A DNA stretch of 40,299 nt from NCBI GenBank assembly GCA_001899255.1, contig MKVX01000016.1, positions 1 to 40,299 on the forward strand, written 5' to 3'. The DNA is from Rhizobiales bacterium 62-47 (GTDB taxonomy: Bacteria > Pseudomonadota > Alphaproteobacteria > Rhizobiales > Xanthobacteraceae). The translations under genes and the position numbers were made by a program. The stretch's first letter is position 1. The number at the start of each line of letters is the position of its first letter. The notes beneath the pieces were generated by a model. That model ran no database searches. It was given only the letters and a program-made list of their open reading frames with translations, and was not told the DNA's origin. Below are positions 25,426 to 34,403 of the stretch, in pieces.

Positions 25426-26855
25426 GTGATTGCTGCGCTCCGAGCGCAAAGAACGGGAACGGCCGCTACGATCTCATCGTCGTCGGCGCCGGCTCGGCCG
25501 GGTTCTCGGCCGCGATTACGGCGGCCGAACAAGGGGCGCAAGTTGCGTTGATCGGCCACGGCACGATCGGAGGGACGTGCGTCAACGTCGGCTGCGTCCC
25601 GTCGAAGGCCCTTATCCGGGCCGCAGAAGCGGTGCACCACGCCAACGCCGCACCCAGGTTTGCCGGGATCGCCGCGCAGGCGCGGGTGGCAGACTGGGGT
25701 GCGCAGGTCGCTCAAAAGGATGAGCTGGTCGCGGGTCTGCGCCAGGCAAAGTACGGCGATCTCCTGCCATCCTACAACAGCGTGGCATATCATGAAGGCC
25801 GCGCTCGCCTCGTCGATGGCGGCGTCGAAGCCGCCGGCAAGCGTTTCTCGGCGGATCGCATCATCATCGCCACCGGGACCCGGCCGGCGTTGCCGGCGAT
25901 CCCTGGCATCACGGACATCTCTCTCCTCGATAGCACCACGGCGCTGGAGCTGACCGAGCTTCCACGCTCGATGATCGTGCTTGGCGGCGGTTACATCGGC
26001 GCTGAGCTCGCGCAAACCTTCGCTCGAGTGGGAGTCGAGGTGACGCTTGTCTTCCGCAGCCGCCTCCTGCCGGAAGCAGAGCCCGAGATCGGGGCGGCGC
26101 TCGCCGGTTATCTAGTCGACGAGGGTATCAAGGTCGTCGGCGGTCTGACCTATGAGTCGATCCGTCGGACGGAGGATGGCGTCGCACTCACGGTGGTTCG
26201 GGATGGGCGTCCGGACACGCTTGCGGCCGAGCGAATTCTCGTCGCGACCGGTCGTGCCCCGAACACCGAAAGCCTTGGCCTTGCAGAAGCCGGGATCGCC
26301 CGGACGCCCGCTGGCGCCATCATGGTCGACGATCGGATGCGTACCTCCAAAGTCGGCGTCTACGCGGCCGGCGATGTGACGGGCAAGGACCAGTTTGTCT
26401 ACATGGCGGCCTATGGCGCGAAGCTTGCCGCGAAGAACGCGCTTAACGGCGACAGCCTTCGCTACGACAACTCGGCGATGCCCGCAGTGGTCTTCACCGA
26501 TCCGCAGGTGGGAAGCGTCGGTCTCACGGAAGCGCAGGCGCGTGCCGCCGGGCACAACGTCCGCACTTCCGTGCTTTCGCTCGACAACGTGCCCCGCGCG
26601 CTCGCGGCCCGGGATACACGCGGACTGATCAAGCTTGTGGCGGACGGCGACACCCGCAAGCTGCTTGGGGCACACATCCTTGCGCCTGAAGGCGCGGACA
26701 GTATCCAGACGGCGACGATGGCGATTCGTGGCGGTCTGACAATCGATGACCTCGCGGAGACGATCTTCCCGTATTTGACCACAGTCGAAGGGCTCAAGCT
26801 TGCGGCGCAGACATTCGACCGGGATGTCAAGAAGCTGTCCTGCTGCGCGGGCTGA
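25422..26855 (+). CDS. merA: Mercuric reductase MerA, form without NmerA domain
   Basis: A 477-residue flavoenzyme that reduces Hg(II) to volatile Hg(0) with NADPH. FAD site LIVVGAGSAGFSAAI; redox pair C53VNVGC58 in GGTCVNVGCVPSKAL; NADPH site IVLGGGYIGAELAQ; second FAD motif VYAAGDVTGKDQFVYMAAYGAKLAA; the C-terminal mercury-binding pair is C474-C475 in LSCCAG. The N-terminal HMA domain of many MerA proteins is missing; instead there is a short MSDCCAP tail start with its own cysteine pair (C4, C5), which might take over metal delivery. It overlaps merF (ATGA). A broken homologue lies at 14367-15046. Confidence 0.95.
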   Translation: MSDCCAPSAKNGNGRYDLIVVGAGSAGFSAAITAAEQGAQVALIGHGTIGGTCVNVGCVPSKALIRAAEAVHHANAAPRFAGIAAQARVADWGAQVAQKDELVAGLRQAKYGDLLPSYNSVAYHEGRARLVDGGVEAAGKRFSADRIIIATGTRPALPAIPGITDISLLDSTTALELTELPRSMIVLGGGYIGAELAQTFARVGVEVTLVFRSRLLPEAEPEIGAALAGYLVDEGIKVVGGLTYESIRRTEDGVALTVVRDGRPDTLAAERILVATGRAPNTESLGLAEAGIARTPAGAIMVDDRMRTSKVGVYAAGDVTGKDQFVYMAAYGAKLAAKNALNGDSLRYDNSAMPAVVFTDPQVGSVGLTEAQARAAGHNVRTSVLSLDNVPRALAARDTRGLIKLVADGDTRKLLGAHILAPEGADSIQTATMAIRGGLTIDDLAETIFPYLTTVEGLKLAAQTFDRDVKKLSCCAG

Positions 26856-26888
26856 CGATTGGCCAAACGATCAGTCGAGGAAGTAGTA

Positions 26889-27707
26889 ATGGCGATCGAC
26901 GCGACAACATCGGAAGAGTTCAGTGTCGAGATCAGGCCGGGCGTATGCCGCCCGGACTGGTCGGCCGTTACCACGCCGGCCGCGCGGCATGCGCTTAGCG
27001 GGCGCATGGCGGCGCGGGCGGGACTTCTGGACAAGTGGTCGCAGGCGCTCGAACCGAATGAGGATCTGGTGTGGCGGATGGTCCTCGACCTCTACGCCGA
27101 AACCGGTCGGCCACCTCGCGCTAGCGAGATTGCCGCCTGCTCGGACATCCCAGAGAAGCGCATGCGCGTCATTCTGCACAAGCTGCAACTGCGCGATCTT
27201 GTGGGCCTTGAACCCGGCACGGACGCGATCCTCTATGCCTACCCTTTCACGGAGACACAGACAGGTCACCACGTCGCACTGAAGAGCCACACCTTGAACA
27301 GCCTCTGCGCCATCGACGCACTCGGGGTTGGTAGAATGTATCGCAGCGACGTCACGGTCGAGTCCCGCTGTCGGCTAACTGGTAGAAGCGTCCGGGTGAC
27401 GATAGGCGATGAGGGTCGTACCTTGTGTAACGTGTCGCCGGCTGGCGCCGTAGTCTGGTACGATTTTGCCTATGAAGGAGGTGCGGCGGCAAACTCTTGT
27501 TGCCCGTCGATCGCCTTCTTTTGTTCGGAAGAGCAATTGCGGCGTTGGCTTGATCAGCAGACGCCATCCCGGCACGGCGTCATGTTGGTGATGGAAGAGG
27601 CCCTGGAAGTCGGCCGCGCAATCTTTGGTCCAGTTCTGACAGTGCCTGGCGCAGTTTCGGAGGAAGAGTCGCTAGCATCTTCCAAGTCGAGGAAGGCGCT
27701 TCGCTGA
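26889..27707 (+). CDS. merB: Organomercurial lyase MerB
   Basis: A 272-residue alkylmercury lyase that splits C-Hg bonds and passes Hg(II) to MerA. The catalytic set is visible: C140 and D143 in LNSLCAIDALG and C205 in ANSCCPSIAFF. The protein is longer than the plasmid R831b enzyme (about 212 residues) because of an N-terminal extension of about 55 residues ending in a winged-helix part (GRPPRASEIAACSDIPEKRMRVILHKL), as seen in other long MerB forms. The start at 26889 has GAGGAAG upstream. The presence of merB makes this a broad-spectrum operon. The stop overlaps the start of the LysR gene. Confidence 0.9.
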   Translation: MAIDATTSEEFSVEIRPGVCRPDWSAVTTPAARHALSGRMAARAGLLDKWSQALEPNEDLVWRMVLDLYAETGRPPRASEIAACSDIPEKRMRVILHKLQLRDLVGLEPGTDAILYAYPFTETQTGHHVALKSHTLNSLCAIDALGVGRMYRSDVTVESRCRLTGRSVRVTIGDEGRTLCNVSPAGAVVWYDFAYEGGAAANSCCPSIAFFCSEEQLRRWLDQQTPSRHGVMLVMEEALEVGRAIFGPVLTVPGAVSEEESLASSKSRKALR

Positions 27708-28645
27708 CAATCGAGCTGCGCCATCTTCGCTACTTTATCGCAGCGGCAGAGCGCGGTAGCTTTCGACGCGCAGCAAAGGCGCTTAAGATTCAGGAGTCCG
27801 CCATCAGCCGGCGGATTCGGGATCTGGAAGATGAACTAGGAGCGGCTCTATTCATTCGCCACCATGGTGGTGTCGATCTCACTCAAGCCGGCGAGAGATT
27901 TCTTGTCCGCGCTCGTAAGGCCATCACCCAGATCGGCCATGCCGCCATGGACGTTGGTTCAGTTGGGCGTGGTGAAGCGGGCACCGTGCGCATCGGGATA
28001 TTTTCCTCGCTTGCATCTGGCTTTCTCGCCGATCTCCTCCGCGCCTATGCTGCGGCAAACCCAGCCATCCGACCCGATCTGATTGAAGGCGGGCCCTCCG
28101 GCCACATCGCCGCGATTCAACGATATCACCTGGATGTCGCCTTCCTGACCGGTGAGCCGATCGCCGACGGATGCGATCTGGTGCATCTTTGGAATGAGCG
28201 TGTCTTCGTAGCATTGCCAGACGACGACGACCTGTCTCGAAATCGCGAGATTTCTTGGACGGACCTGCGAGACCGACGCTTTATCGTCAGTGAGACCGAC
28301 CCGGGTCCGGAGATCCACGACTACCTGGTGAAGCACCTCGCTGACCTTGGGCACCACCCCAACGTCGAACGTTGCCGTGTCGGTCGAGACAATTTAATGA
28401 ATCTCGTCGCCATGGCTCAGGGCCTCACGCTGACCAGCGAAGCGACTATCGCGGCGCGCTTTCCCGGCGTCGTCTACCGCCCACTCAGCCAGGAGATTCT
28501 GCCGTTCTGCGCGATTTGGTCGCCGCACAATGACAATCCGGCTTTACGGCGGTTGCTGAGCCTGGCCAGAACAATGTCGCGACGATCGAACGCCGTCACA
28601 GTGCCGGGACTGATCGCTAATTCTGCGACGACGAGCCCGAGCTAG
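27704..28645 (+). CDS. LysR-family regulator with probable CTG start
   Basis: A LysR-type regulator of about 313 residues. The DNA-binding part reads IELRHLRYFIAAAERGSFRRAAKALKIQESAISRRIRDLEDELGAALFIRHHGGVDLT, a full helix-turn-helix; the effector domain follows (GTVRIGIFSSLASGFL to the end). No ATG, GTG or TTG lies at the expected start. The only fitting codon is CTG at 27704, whose CTGA overlaps the merB stop, with GAGGAAGG 8-15 bases upstream. The first ATG (27947) would drop the whole DNA-binding domain. Regulators of this type at the end of mer operons have no known target; its coupling suggests a link to mercury or organomercurials. Confidence 0.8.
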   Translation: MTIELRHLRYFIAAAERGSFRRAAKALKIQESAISRRIRDLEDELGAALFIRHHGGVDLTQAGERFLVRARKAITQIGHAAMDVGSVGRGEAGTVRIGIFSSLASGFLADLLRAYAAANPAIRPDLIEGGPSGHIAAIQRYHLDVAFLTGEPIADGCDLVHLWNERVFVALPDDDDLSRNREISWTDLRDRRFIVSETDPGPEIHDYLVKHLADLGHHPNVERCRVGRDNLMNLVAMAQGLTLTSEATIAARFPGVVYRPLSQEILPFCAIWSPHNDNPALRRLLSLARTMSRRSNAVTVPGLIANSATTSPS

Positions 28646-28880
28646 CAGGTGGGTGCCCGTGTTCGCCGTCGCGTCGCGCCTTCAAGAATCCTCGGTCGGT
28701 CGCCATGAATCGCTCGATCATCGGCGGAATCAGCTTCACCGGATCGCCCACGGATCTTCCTGTCTCGCGGGCTAGTATTTGGGCATAGGCCACGAGATCG
28801 CGGTGAACCGTGGCCGGCAGTTCGAACGAGACCTTGACCGGCTTGTCATCGGTAATCGAGCGAAGCTTCAATTTCACCAT
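28617..28880 (-). CDS. DUF2274 protein of the trb operon
   Basis: An 87-residue protein with the DUF2274 signature: VKLKLRSITDDKPVKVSFELPATVHRDLVAYAQILARETG, then LIPPMIERFMATDRGFLKAR. It looks like a ribbon-helix-helix or antitoxin-like fold but its role is unknown. It is the usual last gene of this type of trb operon, 1 bp after trbI, with GGAGG before the ATG. Its end overlaps the end of the convergent LysR gene by 29 bp, the border between the transfer and mercury modules. Confidence 0.85.
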   Translation of the reverse strand: MVKLKLRSITDDKPVKVSFELPATVHRDLVAYAQILARETGRSVGDPVKLIPPMIERFMATDRGFLKARRDGEHGHPPASSGSSSQN

Positions 28881-28881
28881 A

Positions 28882-30138
28882 TCAGCCTCCGTAGGGTTCG
28901 AGCACGAGATCGCGCGTGACGATGACGCGGACGGGAAAGCCCGGCCGGATGGTGAGCGTCGGGGCGATGTTGAGCTGACGCTGGACGATTTGCTGGCCGG
29001 TTTGGCTGACGCTGTTGGACGCACCCTGTCGTAGCGCCCGCACGATGTCGCTTTCCTGGCCAGACGAGCCGGCCTCCGCGCCGATGCTCAGGATCGTGGA
29101 GAGCGCAGCGGCCTTGAACAGTTCGCCCCAGTGATAGTCGACACCATCCTCGAGGCCGGCATAGCCCTCGGCGTCCGCACCAGGCTGGCGCTCCAGAACG
29201 ATGGAGCGGCCATTGGGAAAGATCAGCCGATTCCAGACGAGGAGTATGCGCCGCTGACCGAAGCCGACGCCGCTGTCATACTGCCCGATGACGCGCGTGC
29301 CCTGAGGCACGAGGAGGATCTTGCCGGTCGGGCTGTCATAGATGTTCTCCGTCACCTGCGCGGTGATCTGGCCCGGCAGGTCGGAGCGGATGCCGGTGAT
29401 GAGCGCGGCAGCGATGACAGCGCCGGCCTGCAGAACGTTCTTCGACGCCGGCGCCGCAACGCGATCCGGCGAGACGGTGCGCTTGTCCGGCGCCTGGTTG
29501 AGGAATGCGAGCTGGCGATCCTGCGCCGAGGGCGTCGCCGGCTGCGGCGCGAGGCCGAGGCTGGCGAGGTCGGCCGGCGGCGTGGCGATCGCGCTGGGTT
29601 GCGTCGAGGCCCCAGCACTGACGGGCCGAGTCTCGGTCGAGGCGAACAGCCGCGCGGTCCGTGCCGACTCCAGCTCCTGCGCCCGACGCTGTTCCTCCGG
29701 GCTCGGCCCCACGGGGCCTGATGCCGGCGCGCCGATCGGCGGCACCGTGCCACCGTTCTGCGCGTTCAGGATCGGGCGACCGAGATCGCCCGGGAGCGGC
29801 GGGCCGAGCTTCGGGACGCCGGAATAATCCTTCGGCAATCCAGCCAGTCCGTCCGGTGTCGAGCGGTTGTCTGTCGAGTACAGTTCCTGGCCCTGGCCAC
29901 CGTGACGGGTCTGAAGCGCATAGATCAGCGCCCCGCCGACACCGAGGCTTGCGGCGAGACCCAGACCGGCCAGCACCTTGCGGGACAGGCGGGTCACGCG
30001 CGGCGGCTCGGCGCGCAGCCGCATCGTCGCGGCCGGCTCGCCGGTCAGCGGCCGAGCGTCATCGTCGATCGGCTGAGGCTGGGGCGTCGAACCTTGCGCC
30101 CGGCCTTCCTCCTTTTCGGGATCGCGTTCATCGCTCAC
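28882..30138 (-). CDS. trbI: Conjugal transfer protein TrbI (VirB10-like)
   Basis: A 418-residue VirB10 homologue. A cytoplasmic N-terminus (about 1-50) is followed by one membrane helix (VLAGLGLAASLGVGGALIYAL), a proline-rich periplasmic linker, and the conserved C-terminal domain: LPGQITAQVTENIYDSPTGKILLVPQGTRVIGQYDSGVGFGQRR and FPNGRSIVLERQPGADAEGYAGLEDGVDYHW. It links inner and outer membrane parts of the type IV secretion channel. The start is GTG at 30138, overlapping the trbG stop (GTGA). Confidence 0.92.
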   Translation of the reverse strand: MSDERDPEKEEGRAQGSTPQPQPIDDDARPLTGEPAATMRLRAEPPRVTRLSRKVLAGLGLAASLGVGGALIYALQTRHGGQGQELYSTDNRSTPDGLAGLPKDYSGVPKLGPPLPGDLGRPILNAQNGGTVPPIGAPASGPVGPSPEEQRRAQELESARTARLFASTETRPVSAGASTQPSAIATPPADLASLGLAPQPATPSAQDRQLAFLNQAPDKRTVSPDRVAAPASKNVLQAGAVIAAALITGIRSDLPGQITAQVTENIYDSPTGKILLVPQGTRVIGQYDSGVGFGQRRILLVWNRLIFPNGRSIVLERQPGADAEGYAGLEDGVDYHWGELFKAAALSTILSIGAEAGSSGQESDIVRALRQGASNSVSQTGQQIVQRQLNIAPTLTIRPGFPVRVIVTRDLVLEPYGG

Positions 30139-31202
30139 GATGCCGGCCTCCCGTCGGTGCGGGAGATGCGGACGCGCTTCTGGTTCTTGCCCGCACCAAA
30201 TCGCAACTCGGCGGCGGCGAACAGCCGATCGACAATCATGTAGTTGCCGCGCACGCGATAGTTCACCAGCTCGGATGTGTCGCCCTCCGGCCCGACCACG
30301 AACAGCGGCGGCATCTCGCCCTGACCGATGCCGCGCGGGAATTCGATGAACACCTGCTTCCCGTCGTCGAACGCCCGCAGCGGCCGCCAAGGCGCACGGT
30401 CGCCCGTCACCTCGTAGCGGAAATTGACACGGGCGAGATCGATGCCGCCCGACACCGGCTGCGCGGTCTCGGCTTGCTGGTTCTGGCGGCGCAGCGCAAT
30501 GAGCTGGTCCTGCGGATATTGCCAGGACACCGACGCCATGTAGGTCGAGGGCGTCGCGCGCAGCTCCATGTGATAGGTGCGCCGGTCGGTGTTGATGACG
30601 AGATTGGTCATCAGCTCGGCGCGGGTCGGCTTGACGAGGATGTGGATCTGCTTGGCCCCGCCAACGCCGCTTTCCGTATCGCCGATGATCCAGCGCACGG
30701 TGTCGCCGGCGGCGACGGGACCTGAACCAACGAGTTGCTCACCGGGCTGGAGTGCGATGTCAGTAATCTGCCCCGGCGAGGCATAGACCTGATAGAGGGC
30801 ACCATCGACGAAGGGATAGACCTGCATCGAGTTGATGAAGCCGTTGCGAACGGGCTGGACGCGCGCGGCGGCGTTGGCCTGGTTGACGCGCACAGCGGGG
30901 TCGGCCGCTTCCGGCTCCGGCTTGCCGTCCTTGCTGAGCGGCTTCAACTGACCGGGAAGCGGCAGCGGCTTCGGCAGTTCTACCACCCGGACCGGCGCTG
31001 GCGGATCGGACGTCTGCACGGCCGGGGCCGCATTGTCGTAGGAGATCTCCGGGGGCGGCGTGTGGGTGGCGCACCCTGCCAACGCCGAGCCGGCGAGCAG
31101 GATCGCTGGCAATGCGGATTTACGCAAAGCCGGCATTGCGTTGATGAGGAAAGCCGGACGCCCTGCACTCCAGGGGGCGGCTTTGCGGAGTGCGGGCGTC
31201 AT
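30135..31202 (-). CDS. trbG: Conjugal transfer protein TrbG (VirB9-like)
   Basis: A 355-residue VirB9 homologue of the outer-membrane core complex. The N-terminus has a lipoprotein-type signal with lipobox LAGC (SALPAILLAGSALAGCATH). Conserved blocks include VYPFVDGALYQVYASPGQITDIALQPGEQL, IHILVKPTRAELMTNLVINTDRRTYHMEL and FVVGPEGDTSELVNYRVRGNYMIVDRLF. The start at 31202 overlaps the trbF stop (ATGA); an internal ATG 22 codons later would give a tighter signal peptide and is also possible. Confidence 0.92.
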   Translation of the reverse strand: MTPALRKAAPWSAGRPAFLINAMPALRKSALPAILLAGSALAGCATHTPPPEISYDNAAPAVQTSDPPAPVRVVELPKPLPLPGQLKPLSKDGKPEPEAADPAVRVNQANAAARVQPVRNGFINSMQVYPFVDGALYQVYASPGQITDIALQPGEQLVGSGPVAAGDTVRWIIGDTESGVGGAKQIHILVKPTRAELMTNLVINTDRRTYHMELRATPSTYMASVSWQYPQDQLIALRRQNQQAETAQPVSGGIDLARVNFRYEVTGDRAPWRPLRAFDDGKQVFIEFPRGIGQGEMPPLFVVGPEGDTSELVNYRVRGNYMIVDRLFAAAELRFGAGKNQKRVRISRTDGRPAS

Positions 31203-31882
31203 TGTCCAAGCTCCTTCGACCAGTTGATGGCGTTGATGTAGATGCCGAGCGGGTTCTTCCGCAGCGTGTCGGCGTCGCGCGGCGGCTGTACAATGACGGT
31301 GAGGATGGCTGACCAGCGTTCGGTGGAGGCCAGCGAGCCGTCCTGATAGCGGCGCTCGATCCAGGCGATGCGGAAGCTGGATGGCGAGGCCCGGATGACC
31401 GACGACACCTCGATTGCGATTTGCTGCTTGCCGACCTTCGTGAAGGGGTCGTTGGCGCGGGCGTAGTCGTTCAGCGCGAGCGCGCCGCCTTGTGTGGTGA
31501 AGTCATAGGCGCGCAGCCAGTTCTGCCGCACGATGATGGCGTCGGCCGGGATCGAGCGAACCTGCTCGATGAAGCGCGCCAGGTAGAAGGCGATCTGCGG
31601 ATCGTTTGGCTGGTAGTCGGCGGTCGCCGGCGCCACGGCCTGCGCCTGGCCGAGCCGGTCGACCTGCACCACCCAGGGCACGATCGAGCCGTTGGCGGAC
31701 TGCCAGACAAGTGCGGCGGAGAGGCCAGCGGCAAGCCCCAATGAGCCGAACGCCATGTAGCGCCAGTTGCGGGCCTGCACGCGGGCTGATCCGATCCGAT
31801 CGTCCCAGATCTGCGCCGCGCGCTGGTAGGGCGTCTCTGGTTGCGGGGATTTGCCGTAGTGGGTGGATGGTCGTTTGAACAT
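31199..31882 (-). CDS. trbF: Conjugal transfer protein TrbF (VirB8-like)
   Basis: A 227-residue VirB8 homologue. One membrane helix lies at about 41-62 (MAFGSLGLAAGLSAALVWQSA), then the NTF2-like periplasmic domain with FIEQVRSIPADAIIVRQNWLRAYDFTTQG and SFRIAWIERRYQDGSLASTERWSAILTV. It is an inner-membrane assembly factor of the channel. The ending NPLGIYINAINWSKEL is characteristic. Overlaps trbG by ATGA and follows trbL with 2 bp between. Confidence 0.92.
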   Translation of the reverse strand: MFKRPSTHYGKSPQPETPYQRAAQIWDDRIGSARVQARNWRYMAFGSLGLAAGLSAALVWQSANGSIVPWVVQVDRLGQAQAVAPATADYQPNDPQIAFYLARFIEQVRSIPADAIIVRQNWLRAYDFTTQGGALALNDYARANDPFTKVGKQQIAIEVSSVIRASPSSFRIAWIERRYQDGSLASTERWSAILTVIVQPPRDADTLRKNPLGIYINAINWSKELGQ

Positions 31883-31884
31883 GG

Positions 31885-33231
31885 TCAGTCGCTTTCGGAA
31901 AGGTTGACGGAGGAGCCGCCGCCATGGCTGTCGCCGCTACGAACGGCGTGAGCCGCGGCCTGAACGCCATGGGTGAGCTGCTGCGAGCGCTTCATGCGCT
32001 TCGCCCAGGCCGGCGGGTTTTCGGCGGCGGAAGAGGATGTAGCCTCGGCGGTGGCTTCGCCCGCCGCTGCGCCCGATGAGCCTGTGGCGATCTCCGTTGC
32101 GGCCTGTCCACCGGCCTGATAGCTCTGCTTCAGGCTGTCGGCTGCACGCCCGGCTGCGCGCTTCAACGGTGAGACGGCCGCCTTCGCGCCCGTGCTGGCT
32201 ACATTGCCGAGACCGGATGCGACACCCGACGCGCCAGACTGTCCGGCCGCACCCAGGCTGTAGGCGGTGGATGCGCCGCCAGCGAGGGCGGCGCCACCGC
32301 GAGCGGCAGCGGCTGCACCGCCGGCAAGGGCAGCACCGCCGGAGGCGACCGCGCCCACAGTAGCTGCGCCCGCTGCAACCATGCCGCCTGCGGCGAGCCC
32401 CGTTCCGACCGCCGCGCCCGCGCCGAGCTGCGGGCCGCCGGAGACAAGACCGTTGGCGATGCCGGGACCGAAGATGCCGAGACCAAGCAGCGACAGCGCG
32501 GCGAGCACGATCGCCATGGCATCATCGATCGACGGCGTGTTGCCGCCAAAGCCGGACGTGAACTCGGAGAACAAGGTGGAGCCGATGCCGATGATGACGG
32601 CGAGCACCAACACCTTGATGCCGGAGGAGATGACGTTGCCAAGGACGCGCTCGGCCATGAAGGCGGATTTGCCGAACAGGCCGAAAGGAATGAGGACGAA
32701 CCCCGCGAGCGTCGTCAGCTTGAACTCGATCAGGGTGACGAAAAGCTGGATCGCGAGAATGAAGAAGGCGAGCAGCACCAGCGCCCAGGCGAAAAACATG
32801 CAGGCGATCTGGATGAAGTTTTCGAAGAACGACCAGTAGCCCATCAGGCCGGAGATGGAGTCGAGCAGCGGGTGTCCCGCATCGAGTCCGGTCTGTGCCA
32901 CCTTGCCGGGGCGCAAAAGGTCACTGACGGCAAAGCTCGTGCCCGAGGCTTTCAGGCCGAGACCCGCGAAGCTCTCGAAGATGATGCGAGCGAGATTGTT
33001 CCAGTTGGAGATGAGGTAGGCGAAGACGCCGACGAACAGCGTCTTCTTGACGAGGCGCGCCATGATGTCGTCGTCGGCGCCCCACGACCAGAAGAGCGCG
33101 GCAAGCGTCACGTCGATGACGATCAAGGTGGTGGCGATAAAGCCGACCTCGCCACCGAGCAGGCCAAAGCCGCCGTCGATGTAGCGCGTGAAGACCTCGA
33201 GGAAATGGTCGATGACGCCGGTGCCGCCCAT
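31885..33231 (-). CDS. trbL: Conjugal transfer protein TrbL (VirB6-like)
   Basis: A 448-residue polytopic inner-membrane protein. The first 260 residues hold five to seven helices (GFIATTLIVIDVTLAALFWSW, TLFVGVFAYLISNWNNLARIIFESF, FFAWALVLLAFFILAIQLFVTLIEFKLTTLAGFVLIPFG). The remainder is an Ala/Gly-rich low-complexity tail (about 260-420), which is usual for TrbL. It forms the inner-membrane pore region. It starts 1 bp after the trbK-like gene. Confidence 0.9.
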   Translation of the reverse strand: MGGTGVIDHFLEVFTRYIDGGFGLLGGEVGFIATTLIVIDVTLAALFWSWGADDDIMARLVKKTLFVGVFAYLISNWNNLARIIFESFAGLGLKASGTSFAVSDLLRPGKVAQTGLDAGHPLLDSISGLMGYWSFFENFIQIACMFFAWALVLLAFFILAIQLFVTLIEFKLTTLAGFVLIPFGLFGKSAFMAERVLGNVISSGIKVLVLAVIIGIGSTLFSEFTSGFGGNTPSIDDAMAIVLAALSLLGLGIFGPGIANGLVSGGPQLGAGAAVGTGLAAGGMVAAGAATVGAVASGGAALAGGAAAAARGGAALAGGASTAYSLGAAGQSGASGVASGLGNVASTGAKAAVSPLKRAAGRAADSLKQSYQAGGQAATEIATGSSGAAAGEATAEATSSSAAENPPAWAKRMKRSQQLTHGVQAAAHAVRSGDSHGGGSSVNLSESD

Positions 33232-33232
33232 C

Positions 33233-33634
33233 TCAGCGGATCTCCGGCTGGGCAGGATCGGCCTGCGTCGCAGGCGCTGCTAAATTCGTCGGCGCACTGT
33301 CTTTGTGGATGGGATCGGCCGACGCGGGCGCGCTTGGAAACAACATGGTCGGCGCAGACGGGGCCGACGTCACCGCAGGAGCCGGTTGACCGAGGAAACG
33401 GCGCCGGTTCTCGGCCCACGCTCTCAGGCAAGCGGGATCTCGCGGACCAGCCTCGCCGATCTCCGAACAGCGCAGCAATTCGGCCGCGAGAGGATCTTGC
33501 GATGCGACGGGACGCACCCGTGTCGCGAAGTCGATTGGCCGATCATCCTTGCGGTGCATCTCGATCGCGGTCGCCGTGATGGCGACCGCGACGAAGACGA
33601 TGGCGCCGATGCGAGCGAGGGTCTTGCCGTCCAT
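33233..33634 (-). CDS. trbK: Putative entry exclusion protein TrbK (alternative type)
   Basis: A 133-residue protein: short N-terminus, one membrane helix (IGAIVFVAVAITATAIEM), then a periplasmic part with LAAELLRCSEIGEAGPRDPACLRAWAENRRRFLG containing two cysteines, and a disordered Pro/Ala-rich tail. This is the 'TrbK-alt' layout always found between trbJ and trbL in this operon type. It probably blocks redundant entry of the same element, but this has not been shown for the alternative form. Confidence 0.85.
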   Translation of the reverse strand: MDGKTLARIGAIVFVAVAITATAIEMHRKDDRPIDFATRVRPVASQDPLAAELLRCSEIGEAGPRDPACLRAWAENRRRFLGQPAPAVTSAPSAPTMLFPSAPASADPIHKDSAPTNLAAPATQADPAQPEIR

Positions 33635-33644
33635 CGCGCCGCCC

Positions 33645-34403
33645 TCAGTGATTGCCGTAGAACATCTGCGCGTTGCCGGGCTGGTAGCCCGAACCTGGCG
33701 TCAGAAAGCGACGGCGCTGCTCGCGGCCCTGTTCGGCGGCGGTGGACTGTTCGGCCGATTGGAGCGCCTGCGCTCGGCCATTCGCCGCGACGACGGCGGT
33801 GAGGTCGGCGAGCTGCTGAGCCTGGAGCGCGAGGAGCTGGTTGCCGGCCTGCGTCGCTTGCAGCGCGCCGGTCGCGCCCTGGCTCTGGCCGACGAGCGCT
33901 GACATCTGAGCGCGGTTAGTGTCGATGTTGCCGACGACGCCGGCCTGCACGCGCATGGCGTCCTGCAGGCCGCCGACCGTGTTCTGCCAGCGCGAGCGCG
34001 CATCGGCCACGAGCTGCTGATCGGACGCCGACATCGAGACGTTCCCGTATTTGGTCTGGAACGCCTGATCGATCTGCCGGACGTCATAGGCAATGTTCTG
34101 GGCTTGCTGGAGGAGTTGCTGCGTTCGCTGAACCGATTGCTGAAGCTGTTGCAGCGACGAGTACGGCAGGCTCGCCAGATTGCGGGCCTGATTGATCAGC
34201 ATCTGCGCTTCGTTCTGAAGCGAGGTGATCTGGTTGGTGATCTGCTGGAGCGATCGCGCCGCCGTCAGGACGTTCTGCGCATAGTTGGAGGGATCGAACA
34301 CGATGATGGCGTGGGCCGGCGTCGCCAGCATGGGCGCGAGCGCCACGGGAGCGATCAGCAGCGCGGCAGCGAACCGCGCTGCGCGGGATTGGCGCAGTTT
34401 CAT
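33645..34403 (-). CDS. trbJ: Conjugal transfer protein TrbJ (VirB5-like)
   Basis: A 252-residue exported protein. The signal peptide ends near HA (LLIAPVALAPMLATPAHA). The mature protein is mostly long helices rich in Gln: ILTAARSLQQITNQITSLQNEAQMLINQARNL, LQQLQQSVQRTQQLLQQAQNI and LQAMRV-type repeats, typical of TrbJ. It is a minor component at the pilus or channel tip. Its start overlaps the trbE stop (ATGA). Confidence 0.9.
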   Translation of the reverse strand: MKLRQSRAARFAAALLIAPVALAPMLATPAHAIIVFDPSNYAQNVLTAARSLQQITNQITSLQNEAQMLINQARNLASLPYSSLQQLQQSVQRTQQLLQQAQNIAYDVRQIDQAFQTKYGNVSMSASDQQLVADARSRWQNTVGGLQDAMRVQAGVVGNIDTNRAQMSALVGQSQGATGALQATQAGNQLLALQAQQLADLTAVVAANGRAQALQSAEQSTAAEQGREQRRRFLTPGSGYQPGNAQMFYGNH

